Made by a program: the position numbers and the translations under genes
Part shown: piece after piece, positions 1 to 5,614 of the stretch
Layout: each line of letters starts with the position of its first letter
Position numbering within the stretch: the first letter of the stretch is position 1
DNA from: Candidatus Omnitrophota bacterium
GTDB taxonomy: Bacteria > Omnitrophota > 4484-213
DNA: 8,593 nucleotides
NCBI GenBank assembly: GCA_030639955.1
Contig: DAOWKH010000039.1
Coordinates: forward strand, 1-8,593
Direction of reading: 5' to 3'
The notes under the pieces: generated by a model
Told to the model about the DNA's origin: nothing
Database searches by the model: none
The model's input: the letters and a program-made list of their open reading frames with translations, nothing else

Positions 1-54
1 ATTTTAGCGTTAAGAAAAAACCACGAGAGCGAGAAATGTAAAAATCCTACTCAC

Positions 55-2154
55 TTACTTCTTCTCCGCCTGCTTTTTACTCAAGCTAACTTTTCCCTGT
101 TCGTCTATCTTAATCACCTTCACCAAAACTCTATCACCTAATTTCAGCACATCCTCTACTTTTCCTACACGGCCATCGCTTAATTCAGAGATATGGATAA
201 GACCGTCCTGTCCGGGGAGAATCTCACAAAACGCTCCAAAATTGGTGATTTTTCTGACCTTTGCTGAATATACCTTACCTACCTCCGGCTCTTCGGTAAG
301 TTTTTTAATCATTGCTATCGCTTCTTCAGAGGCCTTTTTATCCGGCGAGGCAACCATAACTTTGCCTTCATCATCTACATTAATCTCTGCCCCGGTCTTC
401 CTGATAATCTCCTTGATGATCTTGCCGCCTGGACCAATCACACTTCCAATCTTGGACGGATTTATTTGGATAATAGTAATCCGCGGGGCGTAGGGAGAGA
501 GCTCTGCCCGGGGCTTGTTTATTGTCCCCGCCATCTTGTTTAAAATCTCAATCCGCGCCTCTTTGCTTTGTTTAAAAGCGGCTGACAGAATATCTAAACT
601 AATCCCTTCGATTTTTAAATCCATCTGCATTACTGTAATCCCACGAGCGCTACCGGCAATCTTCAAATCCATATCGCCATAATGGTCCTCATCACCGGCA
701 ATATCGGTAAGGATAGCTATCTTTTCCCCCTCTTTTATCAGACCGAGGGCTATGCCGGCTACTGCTGATTGGACAGGCACCCCGGCATCCATTAATGATA
801 GGCTTGCCCCGCAGACAGTTGCCATACTGGAAGAGCCATTGGATTCTAAAATATCAGAGACAACCCTTACCGTATAAGGAAATTCCTCTTCATCTGGTAG
901 GATATTGCTTAGAGCCCGTTCGGCTAACGCTCCGTGTCCAATCTCTCTCCTGCCCGGCCCGCGCAACGGCCTGACCTCTCCCACGCTAAAAGAAGGAAAA
1001 TTGTAATGGAGCATAAATTTCTTGCGGCTTTTTCCCTCCAATGCCTCAACAATCTGTTCATCCATCTTTGTGCCTAAGGTTACTACCGCTAAACTTTGGG
1101 TTTGCCCTCTGGTGAATAAAGCTGAACCATGCGTGCAGGGTAGAACCCCAACCTCACATTCCAGGGGTCTAATTTCCTTAAAGCCCCTTCCATCCTGTCT
1201 TGTTTGCTTTTCTGTAATTAGACGACGGAATTCTTTTTTCTCTAAATCATCCAAAATTAATTCGATTTCCTTTGTTGTTTCATCCTCGGATAAACCCTGC
1301 ACCAACTCGGTGCAGGATAAAATCTTTTCCTTCGCCTTTTCGGTTAATAAAGCAAATTTTTCCTTGCGTTTCTTTTTATCCTTTAAGCCGACGATTTCCT
1401 CTATCTCCTTGGCAATAATTTCTTCTGCTGTTGAATAAAACGGAGAATCGTTTATTTTCTTCAAACAGATTTCTTTATGCTCTTGTTTTGTTTCCTTCAA
1501 CATTTCCTCTTGCAAAACAACGAGTCCCTTTATTGCTTCCTGAGCAGTTTTTATTCCATCTAAAAAGACATCCTCTTCTATCTCCTTTGCCTCGCCTTCT
1601 AACATTAATAAATCTTCTTCTGTCCCGGCAACCACTAAATTCAAATCACTTTCCTCCAATTCTGAATAGGAAGGATTGATAATAAACCCTTCTTGCGTCC
1701 TTCCTATCCTTATCGCTCCTACCGCTTTGTTAACAGGGAGGTCGGAAAGAAGTAAAGCCACGGAGGCGCCGTTTATCGCCAGCCAATCGGGTTCATTTTT
1801 TCCATCAGCAGATAAAACTATGGCAATAATTTGAACCTCGTAATTGAAATTCTTAGGGAACAGAGCTCGTATTACGCGATCAATCAGCCGAGAGCTCAGA
1901 ATTTCTTTCTCCGTAGGTCTTCCTTCTCTTTTAAAGAAACCCCCGGGGATTTTGCCGGCGGCATAGGTTTTTTCCCGATAGTCAACAGTCAGAGGCAGAA
2001 AATCGCAATTTTCTTTCGGTTTATCACTCCAGCTAACTGCCACTAATACCACTGTCCCGCCACATTGCACAGTAACTGCCCCGGCGGCTTGCTTGGCGAG
2101 CTTTCCTGTTTCAATAATAAAATCTTCTTTTCCTATCTTCATTTGTTTTTTCAT
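55..2154 (-). CDS. pnp: Polyribonucleotide nucleotidyltransferase (PNPase)
   Basis: PNPase degrades RNA 3' to 5' using phosphate, releasing nucleoside diphosphates; it works in the cytoplasm as a ring-shaped trimer. With the ATG at 2154 the protein has 699 residues, the usual length, and all five domains: first RNase PH domain with FFKREGRP near residue 73, a helical linker (about 205-315), second RNase PH domain with GPGRREIGHG near 399 and the acidic cluster GDEDHYGDMD near 487, a KH domain with GPGG at about 574-577, and an S1 domain (about 625-692). The stop is TAA. The start is uncertain: GTG at 2169 lies in a hairpin arm, ATG at 2142 is also possible, and none has a clear Shine-Dalgarno sequence. 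It is the last gene of the operon, directly after rpsO as in many bacteria. A small palindrome at 1288-1320 appears to add nine residues to the helical linker. Confidence 0.97.
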   Translation of the reverse strand: MKKQMKIGKEDFIIETGKLAKQAAGAVTVQCGGTVVLVAVSWSDKPKENCDFLPLTVDYREKTYAAGKIPGGFFKREGRPTEKEILSSRLIDRVIRALFPKNFNYEVQIIAIVLSADGKNEPDWLAINGASVALLLSDLPVNKAVGAIRIGRTQEGFIINPSYSELEESDLNLVVAGTEEDLLMLEGEAKEIEEDVFLDGIKTAQEAIKGLVVLQEEMLKETKQEHKEICLKKINDSPFYSTAEEIIAKEIEEIVGLKDKKKRKEKFALLTEKAKEKILSCTELVQGLSEDETTKEIELILDDLEKKEFRRLITEKQTRQDGRGFKEIRPLECEVGVLPCTHGSALFTRGQTQSLAVVTLGTKMDEQIVEALEGKSRKKFMLHYNFPSFSVGEVRPLRGPGRREIGHGALAERALSNILPDEEEFPYTVRVVSDILESNGSSSMATVCGASLSLMDAGVPVQSAVAGIALGLIKEGEKIAILTDIAGDEDHYGDMDLKIAGSARGITVMQMDLKIEGISLDILSAAFKQSKEARIEILNKMAGTINKPRAELSPYAPRITIIQINPSKIGSVIGPGGKIIKEIIRKTGAEINVDDEGKVMVASPDKKASEEAIAMIKKLTEEPEVGKVYSAKVRKITNFGAFCEILPGQDGLIHISELSDGRVGKVEDVLKLGDRVLVKVIKIDEQGKVSLSKKQAEKK
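1288..1320 (-). repeat. Small palindrome with flanking direct repeats inside pnp
   Basis: A perfect 8-base stem (CCTGCACC/GGTGCAGG) with a 5-base loop covers 1296-1316, and GGATAA occurs on both sides (1288-1293 and 1315-1320), 27 bases apart. In the protein this gives LS-CTELVQG-LS in the helical linker of PNPase; removing 27 bases would leave KILSEDET in frame. The palindrome is about two-thirds GC in an AT-rich gene. The insertion reading is inference: the linker is variable in the family, so it could also be native sequence. Confidence 0.45.
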
Positions 2155-2163
2155 AATTAATAA

Positions 2164-2208
2164 GTTCACAACTTACGGAGTGCAAAGCACGACATAAGTT
2201 GTATGAAC
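2164..2208 (-). repeat. Stem-loop H1 just upstream of pnp
   Basis: The 45-base inverted repeat pairs GTTCA and CAACTTA with TAAGTTG and TGAAC, with a two-base bulge (2202-2203). Inside is a small hairpin GTGC-AAA-GCAC (2180-2190), separated by a short internal loop. No T-run follows on the transcribed strand, so it is not an intrinsic terminator. It covers the position of the possible GTG start of pnp (2169) and ends about ten bases before ATG 2154, so it could affect pnp translation or processing. It has the same length and general plan as H3 at 2275-2319. Confidence 0.7.
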
Positions 2209-2213
2209 GCATT

Positions 2214-2274
2214 GAATCCCCCACCACTTTTTCAGGATGATTAGCAACGCAGAAAAGTGGTGGGGGATAAATTC
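2214..2274 (-). repeat. Stem-loop H2, 16-bp perfect stem between rpsO and pnp
   Basis: ATCCCCCACCACTTTT (2216-2231) is the exact reverse complement of 2253-2268, enclosing a 21-base loop. GAAT (2214-2217) can alternatively pair with ATTC (2271-2274), leaving a bulge. This is the strongest hairpin in the gap. The transcript continues without a T-run, which argues against an intrinsic terminator. A long double-stranded stem here could be an RNase III substrate, as at the equivalent place in the E. coli rpsO-pnp mRNA; that function is inferred from position only. Confidence 0.75.
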
Positions 2275-2319
2275 CACTAACAAATTTGCGTAGCACGAAG
2301 TGCTTCGCAAATTTGAGTG
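2275..2319 (-). repeat. Stem-loop H3 just downstream of rpsO
   Basis: CAAATTTGCG (2281-2290) pairs perfectly with CGCAAATTTG (2306-2315). Inside, AGCAC-GAA-GTGCT (2292-2304) forms a second stem after one mismatch, and CACT/AGTG (2275-2278, 2316-2319) extends the base after a two-base bulge. It is 45 bases long like H1, with the bulge on the opposite arm, so the two look like inverted relatives on either side of H2. It begins four bases after the rpsO stop on the transcript. No T-run follows, so it probably protects or marks the 3' end of the rpsO part rather than ending transcription. Confidence 0.75.
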
Positions 2320-2323
2320 TCAT

Positions 2324-2590
2324 TTATTTCCTCAATCCCAATTTACCGATAATCTCCTGATATTTCGGAATACTTTTTCTTTTTACATAATCCAACATCC
2401 TTTTCCGCTGGCCGATTAGCTTGAGCAACCCTCGCCGCGAGTTATTATCCTTTTTGAATTTCTTAAAATGCTCAGCCAGTTTGTTTATCCGCTCGGTGAA
2501 AAGGGCAATTTGCACCGCCGAACAACCGGTATCGCCTTTACGCGTCTTAAATTCCTCAACTATTTCTTTCTTTTTTTCTTTGTTTAACAT
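2324..2590 (-). CDS. rpsO: 30S ribosomal protein S15
   Basis: S15 is a primary binding protein of the small subunit, recognising the three-way junction of 16S rRNA helices 20-22. The 88-residue length matches the family. rRNA-contact residues known from E. coli and Thermus S15 are visible: T21, G22, Q27, R34, H41, D48, S51 and Y68, with the C-terminal LGLRK. One oddity is that the usual histidine pair in KKDHHSRRGLL is NN here (residues 49-50). The ATG follows the ribF stop by three bases and is preceded by a G-run that can serve as ribosome binding site, so translation is probably coupled to ribF. pnp follows after a 169-base gap with three hairpins. Confidence 0.97.
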   Translation of the reverse strand: MLNKEKKKEIVEEFKTRKGDTGCSAVQIALFTERINKLAEHFKKFKKDNNSRRGLLKLIGQRKRMLDYVKRKSIPKYQEIIGKLGLRK

Positions 2591-2601
2591 TTTTTACCCC
2601 C
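2591..2601 (-). promoter_or_regulatory. Probable rpsO ribosome binding site within the ribF end
   Basis: On the transcribed strand the last ribF codons read TGG GGG TAA, followed by three A and the rpsO ATG. The GGGGG run (2597-2601), six bases before the ATG, can pair with the CCUCC core of 16S rRNA using one G-U pair. Its position across the ribF stop suggests that ribosomes finishing ribF restart on rpsO. Confidence 0.55.
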
Positions 2602-3607
2602 AATATCTCTTTGCTTCCTGCTCATCCTTTTTAATTTGCTGAACTAATTCCTTTTTGCCGGGAAATTTTTGTTCGTTGCGAATCTTATGTTTTAAAATGA
2701 GCTCTATTTTATCGCCATATATCTCCTTTTGAAAATCAAAAATATGCACTTCAAGACTCGCCTGACGGCCCGCTTCGCCGAAGCGAGAGCGAGGCGAGCG
2801 GTCAAGATTTTTTTCTTTTGTCCGGGGAGAAAAAGTAGGTCTGCTGCCAATATTCACTATCCCCCTCTTTTTTTCATTTGCACTATCCAAAATAATCTCA
2901 GCGGCAAATACTCCTTGAGGGAGAAGAATTTCTGTGGGATAACGAACATTGGCTGTCGGATAACCCAGCGTTCTCCCCCGAGATAAGGCCTTAAACACCC
3001 TTCCGCAAATCTGCCAATCTCGGCCTAAAAATTTATTCGCTTGCTGAAAATCTCCTGCCTTGATAAAAGAGCGAATCAAACTGCTGCTTACAACCTGTTC
3101 ATTGAGCTTAACCGATGGAACAATGACAACATCAAAATTATATTTCTTCCCTAAGCTTTGAATTAAGCGGACATCGCCCTCCCTATTTCTTCCGAAGTGG
3201 TAATCAGCTCCTAAAACTAAACCTTTAATTTTCACCCTGTTAAATAATCCGCCTATGGCGGATTCCCGCTCTGCGGGATTTAACAGGGTGAATTTATTTA
3301 CTAAAATTTTCTTTATAAACCCTTCTGCGGAAAGAGAAGCAAAAGAAGGACTAAATTTTAATTCGCTATAGATATCAATCCCTAATTTGGCAATCAGCTC
3401 TCTTTTTTGTTTATAAGAAGTAATCAGCTCTACTTTTCTATTAGCAATAACTTCTTGAGGATGGGGTTTAAAAGTGAGTAAACCACTTTTTGTCTTTATC
3501 CTGCGCGCATAATCTATCGTCTGACGAATAATTTCCTGATGTCCTAAATGCAAGCCATCAAAAACCCCGATTGTAACTACACTACTTGGGTAAGGAAAAT
3601 CTTTCAA
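2594..3607 (-). CDS. ribF: Bifunctional riboflavin kinase / FAD synthetase
   Basis: RibF phosphorylates riboflavin to FMN with ATP and then adenylylates FMN to FAD, in the cytoplasm. The N-terminal nucleotidyltransferase domain shows GVFDGLHLGH (residues 14-23), VLGADYHFGR (131-140) and SSSLIRSFIKAGD (174-186). The C-terminal kinase domain shows GRTLGYPTANV (211-221), NIGSRPTF (252-259), EVHIFDF (286-292) and RNEQKFPG (310-317). The 337 residues exceed the common 300-315 because two palindromic elements are inserted in frame, at about residues 107-125 and 269-285; without them about 301 remain. The start is TTG at 3607: a GAGGG site lies nine bases upstream and VTIGVFDG begins at residue 11. 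It overlaps the end of truB by 26 bases in another frame. Both catalytic motif sets are intact, so the enzyme is probably active. Confidence 0.95.
   Translation of the reverse strand: MKDFPYPSSVVTIGVFDGLHLGHQEIIRQTIDYARRIKTKSGLLTFKPHPQEVIANRKVELITSYKQKRELIAKLGIDIYSELKFSPSFASLSAEGFIKKILVNKFTLLNPAERESAIGGLFNRVKIKGLVLGADYHFGRNREGDVRLIQSLGKKYNFDVVIVPSVKLNEQVVSSSLIRSFIKAGDFQQANKFLGRDWQICGRVFKALSRGRTLGYPTANVRYPTEILLPQGVFAAEIILDSANEKKRGIVNIGSRPTFSPRTKEKNLDRSPRSRFGEAGRQASLEVHIFDFQKEIYGDKIELILKHKIRNEQKFPGKKELVQQIKKDEQEAKRYWG
2751..2807 (-). repeat. GC-rich palindromic insertion in the kinase domain of ribF
   Basis: A 45-base core (2757-2801), about 76% GC in an AT-rich gene, is bounded by two copies of TCAAGA (2751-2756 and 2802-2807). 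The core contains paired arms CTCGCCT/AGGCGAG (2757-2763, 2792-2798) and an inner hairpin CGCTTC/GAAGCG (2771-2776, 2780-2785) with a three-base loop. Unit length from one copy of the direct repeat to the next is 51 bases, or 17 codons, encoding DRSPRSRFGEAGRQASL (residues 269-285). Removing it leaves KNLEVHIFDF, the ordinary RibF sequence at this place. This fits an in-frame insertion of a mobile palindrome with a 6-base target duplication. Confidence 0.75.
3231..3292 (-). repeat. 62-bp three-way-junction palindromic element inside ribF
   Basis: Outer arms of 15 bases (3231-3245 and 3278-3292) are exact reverse complements. Between them lie two perfect hairpins with nothing unpaired outside loops: AATCCGCC-TAT-GGCGGATT (3246-3264) and CCCGC-TCT-GCGGG (3265-3277). 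The element encodes TLLNPAERESAIGGLFNRV (RibF residues 107-125) between NKF and KIKGLVLGADYHFG; without it LVNKF-KIKGLVLG matches the usual spacing of RibF. Of the three frames in this direction only the one in use is free of stops. No clear target duplication is visible. The precise structure and location make a repetitive inserted element the best explanation. Confidence 0.8.
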
Positions 3608-4280
3608 GTTTAATTACCCTCTTCTCCAGCTCCTCCCGCTCCATCTTTTTCAGTTCCTCAATAGTTATACTATTATCCAAGTTAAAATCTCCGCTTTTTA
3701 TTCTTCTTAATTTTAACAAGTGTCCGCTACAATTAAGTTCTTCGCCAATATCGTGGCATAGGGTGCGCACATAGGTTCCCTTGGAACAAGAGAGAAAAAA
3801 ATCAACATCCGGGGGATTAAAATCAGTTAGCTGAAATTTATAGATAAAAATCTTTCTCGGTTTGCGGGGCACCTCTTTGCCCTGGCGGGCAAGTTTATAC
3901 AGTCGTTTTCCTTTATAACGTAAAGCAGAAACCATCGGCGGGATCTGTTCGATTTTTCCCTTTAATTTAGCAAATACCTTTTCTAGATCATCCCGGCTAA
4001 CGGAAGAGATCTCTCTCTGTGAGATTACCTTCCCATCGGCATCTTGTGAGTCAGTGGAGATCCCCAAACGCAGAGTTCCTTCATATTCTTTATCCTCGCT
4101 GCTAAATTTTTTAAACAGTTTTGTATATCTCTCTAATAAAATAACCAAAACACCGGTGGCTAAAGGATCTAATGTTCCGGCGTGCCCTACCTTCTTTATC
4201 TTAAACCGGCGGCGGATAAAATTAACTACATCATAAGATGTCCATTCGGCAGGTTTATCAATAATCAGAACTCCTTCCAT
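3582..4280 (-). CDS. truB: tRNA pseudouridine(55) synthase
   Basis: TruB converts uridine 55 in the T-loop of tRNAs to pseudouridine. From ATG 4280 the protein has 232 residues. The catalytic motif GHAGTLDPLATGVL is present, with the nucleophile aspartate at residue 38. Other family marks are IIDKPAEWTS (6-15), YEGTLRLGISTDSQDADG, PPMVSALRYKGKRLYKLAR, SKGTYVRTLCHDIG and GHLLKLRRIKSGDF. It is shorter than the roughly 300-residue versions because there is no C-terminal PUA-like domain beyond the catalytic fold. An in-frame TTG at 4334 would add 18 residues encoded by the short-repeat region and is not believed. No Shine-Dalgarno precedes the ATG; TATAAT ends seven bases before it. The 3' end overlaps ribF. 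Confidence 0.95.
   Translation of the reverse strand: MEGVLIIDKPAEWTSYDVVNFIRRRFKIKKVGHAGTLDPLATGVLVILLERYTKLFKKFSSEDKEYEGTLRLGISTDSQDADGKVISQREISSVSRDDLEKVFAKLKGKIEQIPPMVSALRYKGKRLYKLARQGKEVPRKPRKIFIYKFQLTDFNPPDVDFFLSCSKGTYVRTLCHDIGEELNCSGHLLKLRRIKSGDFNLDNSITIEELKKMEREELEKRVIKLERFSLPK
3617..3621 (-). promoter_or_regulatory. Ribosome binding site supporting the TTG start of ribF
   Basis: GAGGG lies nine bases upstream of the TTG at 3607, inside the end of truB, with a further GGAG just upstream (3624-3627). There is no ATG or GTG that could begin before the conserved VTIGVFDG motif, so this site decides the start. Confidence 0.6.
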
Positions 4281-4305
4281 AATTTTATTATAATTTCTAT
4301 GGTTA

Positions 4306-4428
4306 AATCCCAATGACCAAATCCCAATGCCCAATCAAATCCCAATTTTTTAAATCCCAAACAAGAAATAATAATCTTGGGGTTTGGGGCTTGGGGCTTG
4401 GTTGGTCATTGGTCATTGGGGCTTGGGG
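4306..4428. repeat. Short-repeat cluster, C-rich arm facing G-rich arm, between nrnA and truB
   Basis: Four exact copies of AATCCCAA begin at 4306, 4320, 4338 and 4353. After a short AT-rich spacer comes a G-rich arm with five GGGG runs (4379-4382, 4386-4389, 4393-4396, 4418-4421, 4425-4428) separated mostly by TTT or CTT. CCAATGACCAA (4310-4320) is the exact complement of TTGGTCATTGG (4402-4412), so the arms can fold back on each other imperfectly. The cluster fills most of the 171-base gap and contains no credible gene. The G-rich strand is the template strand of the operon; its transcript is C-rich. Confidence 0.75.
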
Positions 4429-4451
4429 TTTGTTTAGAGTAATTAGAACAA

Positions 4452-5468
4452 TTAGACATTAGAAATTTTATTTCCTATTTCTTTCTCAACTTCCGCAATC
4501 ACCCTCTCTTCCACTTCTTTTAGTGCACCTCGGATTAAACAACCGCTTGCTCTAAGGTGGCCTCCGCCGCCAAATACCTTGGCAATTTTATTTACATCTA
4601 CAAAACTCTTTGACCTTAAACTAATTTTTATCTTACCTGCCTCGCCGATAGGCGGGCTATCTAATTCCTTGAATAAAACAGCCACCTCAGTATCTTTAAT
4701 TGAGGTTATGTGATTAATAAAAACATCTGTCTGGGCAATATCTTCGTTCTCACCCTTATTAATCTTATCAAGCATCCCTCTGGTTATCTCTGCCCAGCAT
4801 ATCTTTCCATCCTCGCTTATTTGCAAGGTAGAGAAAATTAACTCTAATAATTTAACTGCCAAAAATGGAATGTCATAGATTTTTTCCTGGAGCTCTCTCG
4901 GATTCAAACCAAAAGCTAACAACTCGCTAACAATTCGGTGAGTATGAGCGGTAGTGCCAAATTTAAAACAATTTGTATCTGTAACAATGGCTACATAAAG
5001 CAGCAACGCCTCTTCTTTTGTAGGTCGTTCAGCAAGGGTTCTAAAAATCTGATAGACCATCTCTCCCGCTGAACTCGCTGAGCTATCTAAAAAATTCAGG
5101 TCACCAAATTTCTTATTACTTATATGATGGTCAATATTGATAACGAACGGCAGGGAAGAAAAAAACTTCTGAACCTCTTTTAAACGCTCATATTCACTAC
5201 AATCAACAACAATCCCTACCTCCCATCCATCCTTCTCATCGGTAGACCTATGACAGGAATGAGATAGCCACTCTTTGTAAGGAAGAAAGTTATAAACAGA
5301 AGGGAGAGAATCGGGATTGAGCACGGCTACTTTTTTGCCCATTCTCTTTAACAAAGATGCAAGGGCTAATTCACTCCCCAGAGAATCCCCATCGGGATTA
5401 ACATGCGAACCGATTAAAAAAGAATTACGGCTTTTAAAAATTTCTGCTATTTTTTCTTTGTCATTCAT
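4452..5468 (-). CDS. nrnA: DHH/DHHA1 phosphoesterase, NrnA-like oligoribonuclease / pAp phosphatase
   Basis: Proteins of this family hydrolyse very short RNAs (nanoRNA), and often pAp or cyclic-dinucleotide products such as pApA, using two metal ions. All DHH-family motifs are visible in the 338 residues: HVNPDGDSLGS (22-32), VVDCSE (88-92 area), the name-giving DHH in NIDHHISN (111-118), VTDTNCFKF (162-170), and the C-terminal DHHA1 motif GGGGHLRASG (300-309). The start ATG is preceded by a weak GGA-type site. It occupies the slot between rbfA and truB where such genes are commonly found, and would finish what PNPase in the same operon leaves undegraded. Residues 271-278 (SPPIGEAG) come from a GC-rich patch that looks inserted. 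Which substrate dominates cannot be told from sequence. Confidence 0.88.
   Translation of the reverse strand: MNDKEKIAEIFKSRNSFLIGSHVNPDGDSLGSELALASLLKRMGKKVAVLNPDSLPSVYNFLPYKEWLSHSCHRSTDEKDGWEVGIVVDCSEYERLKEVQKFFSSLPFVINIDHHISNKKFGDLNFLDSSASSAGEMVYQIFRTLAERPTKEEALLLYVAIVTDTNCFKFGTTAHTHRIVSELLAFGLNPRELQEKIYDIPFLAVKLLELIFSTLQISEDGKICWAEITRGMLDKINKGENEDIAQTDVFINHITSIKDTEVAVLFKELDSPPIGEAGKIKISLRSKSFVDVNKIAKVFGGGGHLRASGCLIRGALKEVEERVIAEVEKEIGNKISNV
4635..4658 (-). repeat. GC-rich degenerate palindrome in the nrnA coding sequence
   Basis: Eight codons, about 70% GC, encode SPPIGEAG between LFKELD and KIKISLRSKS, where DHH proteins usually have only a short turn. CTCGCC (4641-4646) can pair with GGCGGG (4651-4656) with one G-T wobble and a four-base loop. 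No in-frame flanking duplication was found, so it may be a decayed element or simply native sequence. Confidence 0.35.
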
Positions 5469-5614
5469 TTAATAGTATCCAATTTGTTAATTTATAGAAC
5501 TTCCGCACTCTTAACAGGATTTTTGCGTTTTGAGCGAACATTGGTTTTTTTAGCTAAAATCAAGTCGAGGCAGGAAAAAACAAAAATCATGTCGCGACCA
5601 ACCCTACGCTAACA
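5469..5614. other. Intergenic region between rbfA and nrnA, no gene
   Basis: This 146-base gap has no credible coding sequence. It holds an imperfect 16-base direct repeat (5556-5571 and 5583-5598, 13 of 16 matching), the 8-base palindrome GTCGCGAC (5591-5598), and a 45-base stretch (5516-5560) that resembles, in the opposite orientation, the left edge of the window. No hairpin with a following T-run on the transcribed strand and no convincing promoter were seen. Confidence 0.5.

Noticed and set aside
1..54. Intrinsic terminator after pnp
   Set aside because: A T-run is present on the transcribed strand, but the preceding CTCGCTCTCG has no complementary partner and does not form a stem.
1022..1438. 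A long plus-strand reading frame opposite pnp
   Set aside because: It is antisense to well-conserved PNPase domains and its Ser/Phe-rich peptide is typical of a shadow frame. The same applies to the other plus-strand frames, for example 242-493, 6853-7209 and 7651-7878.
2111..2323. A 70-codon reading frame between rpsO and pnp on the minus strand
   Set aside because: It runs through the three hairpins and into pnp in a different frame; the peptide has no family resemblance.
4332..4334. TTG as the start of truB
   Set aside because: The extra 18 residues come from the short-repeat cluster and match nothing in TruB; the family sequence begins at MEGVLIIDKP.
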